The notes under the pieces are model-generated. The model ran no database searches. It was not told the origin of the DNA and saw only the letters and a program-made list of their open reading frames with translations. Below are positions 24,180-34,114 of a DNA stretch of 64,000 bases, piece after piece. The translations under genes and the position numbers were made by a program. This stretch comes from Tetradesmus obliquus (taxonomy: Eukaryota > Chlorophyta > Chlorophyceae > Sphaeropleales > Scenedesmaceae). The stretch covers positions 1,054,001 to 1,118,000 of the forward strand of contig CP126201.1 of NCBI GenBank assembly GCA_030272155.1. The letters are read 5' to 3'. The number at the start of each line of letters is the position of its first letter. The first letter of the stretch is position 1.

Positions 24180-25442
24180 AGGTGGGACTACAGCCACGAC
24201 GAGCGCGACACTGAACCCGCTGAGCTCAAGCGGCGCTGACCTCGCTGTTGCTGCTGCTGCTGCTGCTGTTGCTGCACTGCAGGTGGGACTACAGCCATGA
24301 CGAGCGCGACAATGAAATTGCTGAGCTCAAGCGGCGCCTTGTGGAGGAGGGCAGGAAGGCTAAGGAGGCGGCAGCGAAAGCGGAAACAGACCTGAGAGAC
24401 GTGCTGTCCTCGCTGCAGGTGTGTTTGCTGTGTGGATGCCTTACAAGAGGCGCATTTCGCCGTTGAGCAGAATCCCCTGTTTCATCTCTCTGTACTGCGA
24501 TAAAGTGAATTAGGTCTTACAGTTGCTGGAGGTACTGGAGTTGGGCGGGAGATTCTGTGCGTGTGTGTTTGTGTGAGGCAGATGAGGCAATAGCAGTAAC
24601 CTGAGGCCGTTGCAGCAGCAACGGATGGCCTGATTTTACACAGCTGAGCTTGCGTCAACGTGGCAGTCGGCAGCTTGCGGCTGAAGCACAGCCCCAGCTG
24701 ATGCATGCGTGCGCAAACCAGCGACACAAGCACATACACACGCACTCAAAAACGTACTGCTGTGCCACCCTCCATGACCCTCCTCAACCTGCAGGCCTCC
24801 AAGCACTCAGTGGAGCAGCTGCAGGCCGAGAACTTCACACTGCGAAAAGAGATCGACTCCCTGCGCATCGGCCTGCAAGCAAACCTCGATGCCGGCAGTG
24901 CACTGGACGCTACGTCTGGCAATGGCAGCTCTACAGGAGGCATGTCTGCTGCTGCTGCTGCTGCGCTGGTCAGTGCTTCGGGTGCAGCTGGAGCGCTGCG
25001 GCCAAGTGTGTTTGCAGGAGGTGTGTCAGCGAGTAAGGCCCTCGGAGGCAGGACCAGCGCCACAGGGTTTGTGAGCGGCGGTTCAAGCCCTGGTGGTAGC
25101 TTGTGGGGTTCAGGGTTTGGCGGGTCAGTGTCTGCAGGCGGTGCAGCAAGGCCGTCTGTTGCGCTGCTGAGCCTGAGCGGAGGCGCAGCAGCAGGCATTG
25201 GGTTGCCTGCTGCTGTCGGAGGTAGCAGCAGCAACAGCAGCAGCAGCAATGGTGGGCTTTTGAGTGCTGTGGGCACTCGGGGATCCAGTGCTGGTAGGGC
25301 AAGTGTGTTGGCTGCACAAAGCCCGTATGCAAGTCAAGGTTTGAAAGCAGCGGCAGCGCAGAAGGCGGCTCTCAAGTCGCAGGTAGGGCTGCAGAGTGGA
25401 GCTGTAGATGTTGACACAGCTACTGGCAGAGCACAGCAGTAA
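14368..25442 (+). CDS. CEP164-like WW / coiled-coil protein (basal-body transition fibre)
   Basis: Twelve in-phase exons: 14368-14550, 14914-15011, 15578-15716, 17054-17202, 17995-18115, 18770-18848, 19284-21070, 21402-22520, 22752-22846, 23264-23389, 24283-24418, 24795-25442, about 1559 aa. Residues 141-215 match the N-terminal WW module of CEP164 (GLYLGIKQDEDPYIWQVAQM, APLPPGW, ENAKTGAVQQDHPLDNYF); the second WW Trp is Gln. A second WW-like stretch lies upstream (LPRGW..., WWYKDKAGQLHDKHPVFDYY). Then come a basic helix (RELMRRRRKELLRKKKAALK), Ala/Gln-rich coiled coil over about residues 600-1150, a charged helical stretch (WDYSHDERDNEIAELKRR) and a Ser/Gly-rich tail. CEP164 docks basal bodies and recruits cilium-initiation factors; the role here is by homology. 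Most introns carry decoy exon edges. Confidence 0.8.
15455..15535 (+). repeat. copy of the acceptor and start of CEP164 exon 3
   Basis: GGCTGCAGGTGGTACAAAGA starts a copy of the true exon 3 (15578), keeping WYKDKSGQLHDKHPEFDY before a TAG. It lies about 110 bases upstream of the real acceptor. Confidence 0.85.
15840..15925 (+). repeat. copy of the 3' end and donor of CEP164 exon 3
   Basis: GCTATGCACAGCTCAAGG through GCTGACGAGGTGCGGCA repeats the exon 3 end (15664-15722) in the intron, including the donor GAGGTGCGGCA. The first copy is the coding one. Confidence 0.85.
16098..17053 (+). repeat. array of about seven decoy copies of the CEP164 exon 4 acceptor and start
   Basis: GCAGGTGCAGCAGATGGG and variants occur at about 16098, 16244, 16384, 16531, 16667, 16795 and, in part, 16937; the coding copy follows at 17051. 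Spacing is about 110-150 bases. Copies differ in how far they extend: those at 16098 and 16384 reach the PLPPGW codons, others stop after DEDPYIW or earlier. The copy at 16098 has TGA where the coding copy has TGG. Each unit is preceded by CTG runs. No copy before the last has a donor in the right place. Confidence 0.9.
17392..17475 (+). repeat. dispersed repeat (pair with 7663-7750)
   Basis: GATAGATAGAGGGGTTACA, then a TCATGCGRCATRCGCC block, then ACACCTG, then AGCTGCAA and AGCTC, in the same order and nearly the same spacing as at 7663-7750. Here it lies in an intron of the CEP164-like gene, in sense orientation. Confidence 0.6.
17840..18400 (+). repeat. copies of both edges of CEP164 exon 5
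   Basis: Upstream of the real exon (17995-18115), CGCAGAAACGCCGAAACTGG then GCAGTGCAGCAGGACCACCC recurs at about 17867, and a weaker form (AGAAACACAGAGGCTGGTGT) at about 17767. Downstream, the 3' edge TGCGCCGCAGGAGGAAGGAG through ACGCTGCAGGTGGGCAAAG recurs at about 18330-18400, with a partial copy at about 18220-18265. Exon 5 is thus bracketed by copies on both sides. Confidence 0.85.
19140..19283 (+). repeat. copy of the acceptor and start of CEP164 exon 7
   Basis: CCCTGCAGATAAACATGC, then GAGGAGGAGGAGGAGGCTGA, at about 19147 duplicates the real exon 7 start at 19284. The upstream copy runs into unrelated codons. The flanking AGCTCACCAAAGRGCAGC also occurs twice, at about 19072 and 19200, so the unit is about 130 bases. 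Confidence 0.85.
22920..22985 (+). repeat. copy of the 3' end and donor of CEP164 exon 9
   Basis: GCTGCCAAGAAGCCGCCAGC then CCCAGAGTGAGTG occurs at the real exon end (22820-22850) and again at about 22941-22973 in the intron. Confidence 0.9.
23095..23165 (+). repeat. copy of the acceptor and start of CEP164 exon 10
   Basis: GCAGGGAGGAGACTGGCGGC, then TTTGACACGCGGCCTGC, parallels the real exon 10 start at 23264 (EETGGFDTRPAPFEVK). The copy reaches FEVKRH and then diverges. A long CTG run separates the two. Confidence 0.9.
23550..24282 (+). repeat. array of seven decoy copies of the CEP164 exon 11 acceptor and start
   Basis: A unit of (CTG)n, GCAGGTGGGACTACAGCCAT, GACGAGCGCGACAA and GAG...CTGAGCTCAAGC occurs at about 23553, 23663, 23765, 23880, 23983, 24060 and 24177. 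The coding copy starts at 24280. Spacing is about 75-120 bases and varies mainly with CTG number. Only the last copy continues into RRLVEEGRKAKEAAAKAE and a donor. One copy (about 23983) has lost its CAG/G acceptor core. Confidence 0.95.
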
Positions 25443-25624
25443 AAGTAAACAGGGTACCCAGCCTGCGGCGACTGAGAGGTTGTCTGTCCCAGGACAGCGT
25501 CGCATCCAGCGACGCATTTACTCAAGCTTGTCATATCACAAGTCAGCTGTTGCACTGCAGGCCATGTACTACTGTAGTTCAGACCGCACTAGTTGTCTGG
25601 TACGTCCCTGTTGCAGAGGTACGG
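25443..25624 (+). other. 3' flank of the CEP164-like gene
   Basis: Short stretch after the TAA at 25440-25442. I saw no TGTAA polyadenylation signal, the usual one in green algae, in the first 180 bases, and no gene. Confidence 0.4.
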
Positions 25625-25800
25625 CTACACATGGTATGGATACCACCGATATTGGTGGTGGCTGAAGTCGACAAAAGCTATGTAGTTTGAAGCATCAACT
25701 GTGATGCTGCGTACAGCCGCAGGTGTGTGGCGCTGCGCACAGCCGCAGCGGCCAATCATGACATAGACAGTGCAGACCACATTCAGTGCCTGCACTCTGG
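25625..25800 (-). CDS. C-terminal exon of an unresolved minus-strand gene
   Basis: After a GTGCAG acceptor at about 25796, the minus strand encodes ALNVVCTVYVMIGRCGCAQR and ends AVRSITVDASNYIAFVDFSH, then HQYRWYPYHV and TAG. The codons look genuine (no trinucleotide run, mixed residues). Upstream frames such as APVNPNCVLRAP at about 26040-26070 may be an earlier exon. I recognise no family and cannot build the 5' part. It converges with the CEP164-like gene. Confidence 0.4.
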
Positions 25801-26105
25801 TTGTTGATGCGGGGTTCAGCTTATCATAAGGACGGCATGTGGGTGCTGCATGAGCATGTTGTGGCAGATGCACGGAGGATGCAGTTGGGGTTGACCGGGG
25901 CACTGCTTGTTGCTGGGAGTTGTGGTATCATAGCATCCAGTGCCTGCAAATGAGATCCAGTTCTGGTTGCGGATGCGGGAGCAGCTATGTCATGTAGGTC
26001 CTGCATGAACATGTTGTGGCAGTTCGAGGTGCACGGAGGACGCAGTTGGGGTTGACCGGGGCACTGCTTGTTGTTGGGAGTTGTGGTATGCTGGGGTGCT
26101 GCTGG
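25787..26105 (-). repeat. tandem duplication of about 155 bases in the minus-strand gene
   Basis: The block AGTTGGGGTTGACCGGGGCA, CTGCTTGTTG, TGGGAGTTGTGGTAT occurs at about 25881-25930 and again at about 26041-26090. GCACTG after a CAG acceptor is repeated on the minus strand at about 25796 and 25947. The pattern is that of the exon-edge duplications elsewhere. Confidence 0.8.
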
Positions 26106-27068
26106 TGTCCGCCTTATAAATGATTGCAGGAGATAGCAAGGGCAATAACACTAACTCAGTGGCGAACCATTTGGTTCATGCACATGCATATTAAACCAAG
26201 GTGGGGGGCATGTTGCTGCAAAATCAGTTTGGCTTTAAATTGCTGTTGGGTGCAGGGGCAGGTCCAGGTGGGCATGCATTGTGGGTTGGATGGGAATCTC
26301 GTGTCTAGCGGCCGGCGGGTCTGCAAGAGCAGGCAGTCACTCGCTGCACGCTGCAGCTTGCAGTAGACCTGCTATACATGCAGTGATGATTTTGATTTCT
26401 CCCCTCCTCCACGGTGCATCTTGTACGGCATGTATGCACTACGTAGTCAAGCCTCATAGTACCCGCTTGCGCTTGTTGCCTCTGAGGTTCAGGCCTGTAC
26501 ATGTCCTGCAAGCAAGTAGGGTGGCAGGCATGGAAGTTGCAGCCCTGGCAGCTGCCACTCTAACTTAGTACTTTGAAAGCTTCAGAGCCTGCAGCTGCGG
26601 CACGTGCACTGCACCTGTCACACGGTGCCGTCACTGACGAGGCTGGTCAGCCGCAGCAGGCGCTCTTGTTGCTTACACAAAGCATGCAAGCCAGCATGGG
26701 CGCAGTTGTTGAGCTACGTCGTATATATGGGACTGATGCCGGTTTCAGCTAGCATGCACAAGTGCGGTCGGGCTGCAAGGGGCTCCCAATAGCCAAGGCA
26801 GCAGCGGTTCAGGGCCTGGGTTTGTGACTGACAAATGCAGTGTCATGGGCAGTTGGCCTTGGGCCACAACCATCATACGTTGTACTCTCCTGGACGCACT
26901 TTTGTTCAACGTGTCACATCGATTTTAGTGAGCCCCTGAAGCTGCTTTCAAGTACATTGCTGCCAGCCAACCTCTCTGCTGTACTTCTGCCCCCAACTCC
27001 GGAACTTTCTGCTGCAGCAAGCATATTCCGGTACTTTTATATACTTTTGAAGAAACAGAATAGAAACC
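26106..27068. other. intergenic; a possible minus-strand terminal exon
   Basis: A minus-strand frame ending at about 26628 (CKQQERLLRLTSLVSDGTV, then TGA) looks coding but cannot be linked to anything. The remainder should contain the ARL8 promoter; no defined element is visible. Confidence 0.25.
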
Positions 27069-29390
27069 ATGTCGGGCTGGTGGTCCAGGTTGCTGGACTG
27101 GCTCCGAAGGTATGCAATTAGGCCGTGGTGTTTGCGATCCTGCCGCATTTCTGTGCTAGAATGAAAGCTCAAAGGTGGTAGTTATCCCTCTGACGCAGCT
27201 GGTGTTCTTATGCTGCCTCCAGCCTGTTCTTCAAGCGAGAAATGGAGTTGTCGCTGATTGGGCTGCAAAATGCTGGCAAGAGTTCGCTGGTCAACGTGCT
27301 CACCACAGGTTCATTTCACGAAGACATGATACCCACGGTGAGGCCAGCTGTACACGCAACGCACCCTGCTGCATGCAGCAGTGCAGCAGCAGCATCCCAG
27401 TCACCTGCCAGCTCATGCAACACAGGTCAGCAGCACATGGTCTACAGCAAAACACGTATACATGTGATGCGGATGTCATGCTTCACAATACAGCTTTCCT
27501 CTGGCATCACAGCAAGGGCGAGCGGCTTCAGACTGCGCACACCACTGCTGCATCCTTCTGTCATCAAAGTTTGGGTGCAGGAGAGCAATGTGCAACTGAA
27601 GGCTCTCATGGTCACTGCGCAGACTCATCGCCACATATGTCCTGCAAACTCACAACCCCCTTATATACTTTACTGCTGCATTGAACCGCAGGTGGGCTTC
27701 AACATGCGCAAAGTCACAAAAGGCGGCGTCACAATCAAGATGTGGGATCTGGGCGGGCAGGTGCGAGGCAAGCAGTGCCAGCAAAACCACCAGATGCCTT
27801 GCAGGAACAGCAGTACATCATAGCAGCAGGATACTGTACACCCCAGCAACATACAACGAGGCAAGCAGTGCCAGCAACCCCAGCGCCTTGCAGGAACAGC
27901 AGTACATCATAGGAGCAGGATACTGCATACACCCAGAAACACACAACAGGGCAAGCAGTGCCAGCAACACCACCAGATGCCTCGCAGGAACAGCAGTACA
28001 CTTAGCAGCAGGATACTGCCTATACCCAGGAACATACAGATGGGCAAGCAGTGCCAGCAACCCCAGCGCCTTGCAGCAACAACAGTAGCTTGGGCATTTT
28101 GCAACATAAGCTTGTCAGTTTGTGACACTTGATGCGGCTCACCAGCAGTAAGCACAGCCAGCAACGTTGAAGCCATTGCAGTTGGCATAACTCAAGTGAG
28201 CAACGAGCCAGTGGACACCAGCAGACCATACAGGGTCCCAGGTTGCGTCTGCACAGTTTTTGACGCAGCTGCGTGGCTGTCTATGCACCTGCTTGCGCCC
28301 GGTTGGCTCGCTTGGTGTTGCTGTCATGCTGGCTCCTGTCTAACTGTATCTCTGCCTGTATCCACTGTTGTGCTGGGGTGTGCGGTGTGGTGTGCTTGCA
28401 TCCTGTTATCGTGCTGGAGATCACCTCACTGGCTGCTGTCTTGTGCTATCCTGTTTGCCTGCTGCCTTGTTGTATGTGCAGCCGCGCTTCCGCAGCTTAT
28501 GGGAGCGCTACTGCAGGGGCGTGCAGGCGATAGTGTATGTCGTAGATGCAGCCGACCACGACGCCGTACAGGTGGGCAAGGGCCTGCAGAGGCAGCAGCA
28601 GCAGCAACGGGGATGGCGGCAGTAGCTGGCGGCAGTTGGCGGCAGCAGCGGCAGTAGTTGGTGACCCATGCCAATGGCAGCAGAAGAAGCTGCGCATGTG
28701 CGCTAGGGCAGCAGCAGCGGGGACAGTTGTGTGGTGCAGCAAGGCGGCAGCAGCAGCAGCAGTAGCAGCAGCAAACACGTTGCCTAGCTGCGGTCCCGTT
28801 ATACTTGCGCTATATCCGGCACTGTGTGCGAAAACTCTGCTCCTGCATCACCGCGACTTGCTGCACAGCAGTCGCCGAGGGTGCTGTTTGTTTACAACTT
28901 GTTACTCATGTGGTTGCAAGCATTTGCACCAACACCGATAGCCTGCAGCACCATCCCAAGCATGCTGCCTGCCTGCCTGCCTGCCTGCAGGTGCCTGCAA
29001 ATGATTGCAGCGCTGCTGGCCAAGCTCACGCTGGCTCCATCAACATTACAGATGCTTTCCATCCTGCTGGGCCTGTTTTACACCCGTTTCTCATCCTTTG
29101 TTGCGGCTTGCAGGTGTCTGCAAAGGAGCTGGCAGCGCTGCTGGCTGAGCCAAGCCTGGCAGGCATACCGTTGCTGCTGCTGGGCAACAGCCCATAAATG
29201 CCAAACAAAGTACTAAATGTATGTGCTGACATGCTGTGTTGCAGGTGTCTGCCAAGGAGCTGGCAGCGCTGCTGGCCAAGCCCAGCCTGGCAGGCATCCC
29301 GCTGCTGCTGCTGGGCAACAAGAATGACATCCCTGGGGCGCTGGGCACGCAACAACTCATAGAGCGCATGGGCCTGCAGGTGAGAATTGT

Positions 29391-29424
<34 letters not shown>

Positions 29425-29646
29425 ATGCTTAGTACCTTCTGTTAGCACCACAGGCGCGGGGCTTGAGATGTGACTAATTGAGCAATTTGTGGTGTCATCA
29501 TGCAGTGTACCAAAGCCATACATGCATATTGTGCAGTGCGGCTGAGGGGTTCACACGAGGGCAAGTACTGGGTTGCATGCGTAGGTGGTTGGGTCATGCA
29601 CGTAGTGGCTGCCGTCGTGCTGACAGCCTCTGATCTTGGCTTGCGC

Positions 29647-29697
<51 letters not shown>

Positions 29698-29801
29698 AGA
29701 GCTTGACTGGGCGCGAGGTGTGCTGCTACAGCATATCCTGCAAGGTGCAGAACAACATAGACATAACGCTGGAGTGGCTCACCAAGCACGCCAAGTCATG
29801 A
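27069..29801 (+). CDS. ARL8: ARL8-type small GTPase
   Basis: Six exons (27069-27109, 27223-27337, 27692-27760, 28482-28571, 29245-29379, 29700-29801) give 184 codons in perfect phase, 183 aa against about 186 in other eukaryotes. The order of motifs is that of ARL8: a Trp-rich N-terminal helix ([20 protein letters not shown]) without the N-myristoyl Gly2, P-loop GLQNAGKSS, switch I threonine in MIPTVGFNM, switch II WDLGGQ, NKND, and the C-terminal block [27 protein letters not shown]8 sits on lysosomal/vacuolar membranes and links them to kinesin and HOPS in animals and plants; the same role is likely but inferred. Introns 3 and 4 and the 3' flank carry decoy copies. Confidence 0.95.
27761..28090 (+). 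repeat. four tandem units after the ARL8 exon 3 donor
   Basis: A unit of about 92 bases (RGGCAAGCAGTGCCAGCAA, then CCTTGCAGGAACAGCAGTAC, then GCAGGATACTG) starts at about 27765, 27857, 27950 and 28036. Units one and three share AACACCACCAGATGCC while two and four share ACCCCAGCGCC, so the array has a higher-order period of two. Confidence 0.9.
28980..29244 (+). repeat. two decoy copies of the ARL8 exon 5 acceptor and start
   Basis: TTGCAGGTGTCTGCAAAGGA, then the codons for [20 protein letters not shown], starts at about 29109, and a weaker copy starts at about 28985 (GCAGGTGCCTGCAAATGATT). The coding copy starts at 29241. The 29109 copy is almost identical for 80 bases, then reads N S P and stop. 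Confidence 0.9.
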
Positions 29802-29802
29802 G

Positions 29803-30300
29803 CAGCTGAGGAGGCACGCCTGGGCTTGCTGCGGCTAGGGCAAGGTTCAGCAGATGTCAGCAGCAAGGCCTGGGCAGTGCAGCTCCTAGCTTTGGCAGTG
29901 CTGTTGTAGAATTGCGGAGGCATTCAGCAGCTGCAGGCACGCCTGGGCTTGCTGCGGTTGCAGCATGGCCAAGGCAAAGAGCTTGGCAGTGCAGCTCAAG
30001 CTTTGGCAGGCCCGTTTTCTCAATGCGAAGCCCTGAGCAGCTGCAGGCATGTCTGGTGTTGCTGCGGCTGCAGCAGGGCTGAAAACAAGGGCTGGGCAGT
30101 GCAGCTCAAGCTTCAGCAGTTCTTATCTATCAATGCGACAGCCTGCTGCTGGATGGCAGCACTTGCTGCAGGAGCGGCAGGAGGGCTTGCTGCAGGAGTT
30201 GCAGCTGGCAGTTCAGCAGCAGCAGCAGCAGGGATGCAGCTGGCACTTCAGCAGCAGCAGCAGGAGATGCAGCAGGCACTTCAGCAGCAGCAGCTGCTGC
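29803..30300 (+). repeat. degenerate tandem repeat in the ARL8 3' flank
   Basis: A unit of about 100-130 bases containing GCACGCCTGGGCTTGCTGCGG, shortened here to its core CCTGGGCTTGCTGCGG, and GGGCAGTGCAGCTC occurs at about 29814, 29939, 30045 and, weakly, 30180. It starts two bases after the stop codon. It includes CAG runs that would read as poly-Q. Confidence 0.7.
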
Positions 30301-31774
30301 TGCTGCAGTGCAAGCTGCGGGACTGTGCCGGGCATTGCTGTAGCCTTGGCGACACAGGTCACTTACCCCAGGCTGCATGCCTGTGTTCTGGCTGATGCAT
30401 GTGCTGTGCAGGGCCTGTGTTCTGGCTGATGCATGTGCTGTGCAGGGCCCCTGTTTGTACCATCAAGTTCTTGACGCGAGAGCCTCTGTTTCGTTGCGAT
30501 GTGGGGGCAGCAATCAAGCATGCTAGATCATAAAGCCTGTGTGAAGGTGTGCATGTGTGCGTGTCAATCGTTGAGGCTGGAGATCCATGCAGCACTTCAC
30601 GCTAGCAAGCAGCTCATGGCGATTGTCTGTTGTGGCGCATATGTTTGGTGCCTGTAGTTGTGAGCAACCGATGGCGTGTCTCTATTGCCGCCTGCTGTTG
30701 CTGTTGTTTTGTGTGAACCTGCAGGCGCTGCAGTGTGGCAACAGCTGTGGCGGTGATTTAGCCAGGCTGGCGGCAACGAGTCCAGTTACAGGCAGCCATC
30801 GTTTGCGTACAAGCAGCCATTATTATTATATCTGCAGAAGGCAGCTGTGTGCTCCTGAAGCGGCATGTGGAAGGCCTCTTTCTTTTCGTGTTGAGCATGC
30901 TGGGGTTTGCAGGGTCTGCAGGGAATTGCTTTGCAGGATTTGCAGGATTTGCAGGAAGCGTTTGTGGCAGCTTGTTCATCAATGGAGCATGCATGCTCAC
31001 AGCAGATGTCTGCATTTATGCACCCTTGTCTGCTGAGCAGCACCTTGTGTTGCGCCAAGGCATGCTATGCGGCGTGATGTGGAGCCATGGCGCACCATTC
31101 CCGCGGCTTTTGCCTTTGCACTTGTGCTGCTGTCTTGCTAGCATAGCAGCAAGTGGAGCTTGCCTACTACTGGGTGCTTGTGGAGCTTGTCTACTGCTTG
31201 CTGGGTGCTGATCCTGTGGTTGTCAAGCAGCCGACACTTTGCACAGCAGGCCATCGCGATATCGCTGTGCTTCAACTGTGCATGCTGGGAAGGGCGCTCT
31301 CAGTGCCCAGGCTGGGCAGCGGGAACTTCAGGATGTACCAGCACGTTGTTTTATCATCTGCCAAATTGGTGCTGCGGCTCCCATTCGTGTCTTACTTTCC
31401 TGCTGTTACAACGGTTTATTGCGAGCTTCTGTGTGCAAGACCACGTGGGAAGCAGAAGGCGCGCTAAGTAGTAGCATGAAAGACCTTCAAACAAAAAACA
31501 TACTTCAGTCAGATCACGACAATATTGTTGAAAGCGTGAAGCGCACTGCGTTGGTGGCAGCTTCACTCGCCAGTGGCCAGTGTCACTCGATGTTACAGTG
31601 TATCGTCTGATATACACTTTCAGACGCACTTTTCAATCCTCACTGACATAAACTGTTTTCTAATGCCATCTGAGTTCACGATCAGCTAGCACAAAGCTTC
31701 AAGCCCAACCATAAGGGCCAGAACACTGTGATATGCAGACCACTGCGCAACCTTCAAATATATAACTATTGCTA
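30301..31774. other. intergenic, no gene recognised
   Basis: Frames up to about 150 codons exist on the plus strand (30587-31036; 31153-31467) but are Cys- and Leu-rich and match nothing I know. GTGTTCTGGCTGATGCATGTGCTGTGCAGGGCC occurs twice in tandem at about 30382-30448 (core CTGGCTGATGCATGTGCTGT). AGCTTGYCTACTRCTTGCTGGGTGCT-like text is doubled at about 31157-31210. Confidence 0.35.
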
Positions 31775-33416
31775 ATGAAGATCTCAAAACCTAATTTAGG
31801 CGTGGGGCTCCTGTGCCTGCTGCTGGGGCTGGCAAGCAGCGTAGCGCATGCACAGGGAAGTACCAGCGAAGAGTTCCCTAGGCTTCTAAAGCCGCTGCTG
31901 GATTTAGAGGTTGCGATCAGCTCTTTGGACCTTCCGTCAGACGCTGACGTGGTGAAGGCCGCAGGTATCGCGTGTAACCCCTGAAGGCTGCAAGAAGGGC
32001 AGTCTGCTCTTGGCATCGTTGCACTGTGCATGCTGCCTTACTTGACAGCTGTATCCCGGTTATAGGTTGTGTTTCTAGCGGCTCTATGTGTGCTGCGGCA
32101 GAGTTTCTAGTGTACTCCACCCTCATGGCAGCACAGAACACAGCAACTGGGTGGTACCAACAGCTGTTTTTGTGCTGCAGCTGGCAATTCTCGTAGCTAT
32201 CGCTGCCTACAACGCACACAGAAACATATAAATACCCTTCTTGTGAGGTCTTCTTGTTCGTTATCTTTGCTGCAGGACGACCTGTTGTTCAGCTGAATTC
32301 ATTGGATGCATCCCTGCTGAGAGCAGCCCCAGCAGGCCTGACACTAGACCTGCCAAACGTGCCAGGTGGGCTCAAGGTCTCCCGCCAATCCAACATTCTG
32401 GTCAACGCAGACGTTGACCAGCAGTTTGCTGACGTCAGCATCAGCAGTAGCAGTGGCGGGCCTGAGCAGCAGCGCTTTCCAGCAGTATGGGTGGGCACAG
32501 TAGCAGGGTCAAGGCCTGGATACAGTGCTGTGGTGCTGACACACGATGCTGCCAGCAACCTTGTGCGCGGCAGTGTGCGGTTCTGGGACAGGCGCGCAGG
32601 CGGCTTCAGGGTGTTCCGGGTGAGCTGCGAGCCGTCCTGGTTGCGACGCTTGATGCCTCTATACACATTGCGGCTCTTGCTGCGCCAGCAACAGCAGCAG
32701 CAGCAGCAGCAGCAGCAAACAGCATACTGTTGCAGCAGTAGCCATAAGCACAGCAGTATTACAGCCCTTTTTGCACACCTGGGGCCGCAACACATGCGTT
32801 CGGTTGTTGTGATAGCTCCAGACATCAGCATGTCCGCTCCACTCCTGTGCATCAGACAAACTTTCTCGCCGCGCCACATCGTGTTGCAGCCAGTCCAGGC
32901 CTGCTATTGACCAAGCAATTGCCAACAAAATAAAGTCGTTACGAAACGGGTAAGACGCACTTGAAGGCTGCCATCAAGTTCTGCTGTTTCTTGCTGCGCT
33001 GCAGATTGCCCCTGCACAGCAAGGCCCTGCTGCCTCTGCAGCAGCAGCAGCAGCAGCAGCAGCTTCTGGTGACTTCGCTGCCACAGCACAAGCAGCAAGC
33101 CCAACAGCATACATGACCATGGAAATAAAGGAGCCTGAGGTGGTGGAAAGCCACCCTGCAAGGCATGAGGCGGAGGATCAAACCTCACCTGCTGCAGATC
33201 AAAAAGCAGACACCAGCAGTTCAGTGGCAGCTGCTGCTGCTGCTGCTGCTGCTGCAGCAGCAGGCACTGATGATGCAGCAGCCCTGCGTATGTTGCCGCC
33301 GGTTGCAATTGCAAAAGGCTCATACACACCGTATATGCTGCTGCCTGACACAAGCGTTACTAACAATGATGTTAGTGACAGTCCAGTGGCTGGCTTGGCT
33401 CTAGCAGCGTTAGATG

Positions 33417-33454
<38 letters not shown>

Positions 33455-33942
33455 GCTGGTGGCAGCCGCAAGCTGCAGCAGAGCGCAGCAGTGCAGGATG
33501 CATTGGTGGTGTACACAAAGCTGGCTGCAGATGCAGTGGGGGGTGCATCCGCACTGCTGGGTCTGGTGCAGCAAAACTTTGCGCGCGCAAACCTGGCCTA
33601 CAGAGATTCAGGAGTGGCTATGCAGCTGTCTCTGCTGGCCTTTAGGCAGGTGCGTGTGTCGGATATATACATGCACCAATCACTTTGTTAGGCTGCTTAC
33701 GGGTAGAATGCACTCTCTCTGTCAACAACACAATGTTGCTGCTGGCACAGCCAGCGCTGCTACGTACACTGCTCCCCATTGAGCACTGCATGCTCAAAAC
33801 ACCCATAGTTGCATACGAGCTGCTGTTGAAATCTTTGTTGTAATTTACAACTGCTTTGTGCTGCTGCTTTCCATGCCTCTATCTTTGCATACCCGCCTTG
33901 ATCAGAACTGTAGCCAGCCGCAGCTTGTTGGGGGCTGGTGGC

Positions 33943-34025
<83 letters not shown>

Positions 34026-34061
34026 AATTATGTGTCACCATCTGCTGCCACTGGTGCCGCA

Positions 34062-34114
<53 letters not shown>

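Noticed and set aside
23550-24330. CRISPR-like array of repeats and spacers
   Set aside because: Regular spacing looks similar, but the spacers are CTG runs, the repeats are the start of a coding exon with an acceptor, and the genome is clearly eukaryotic.
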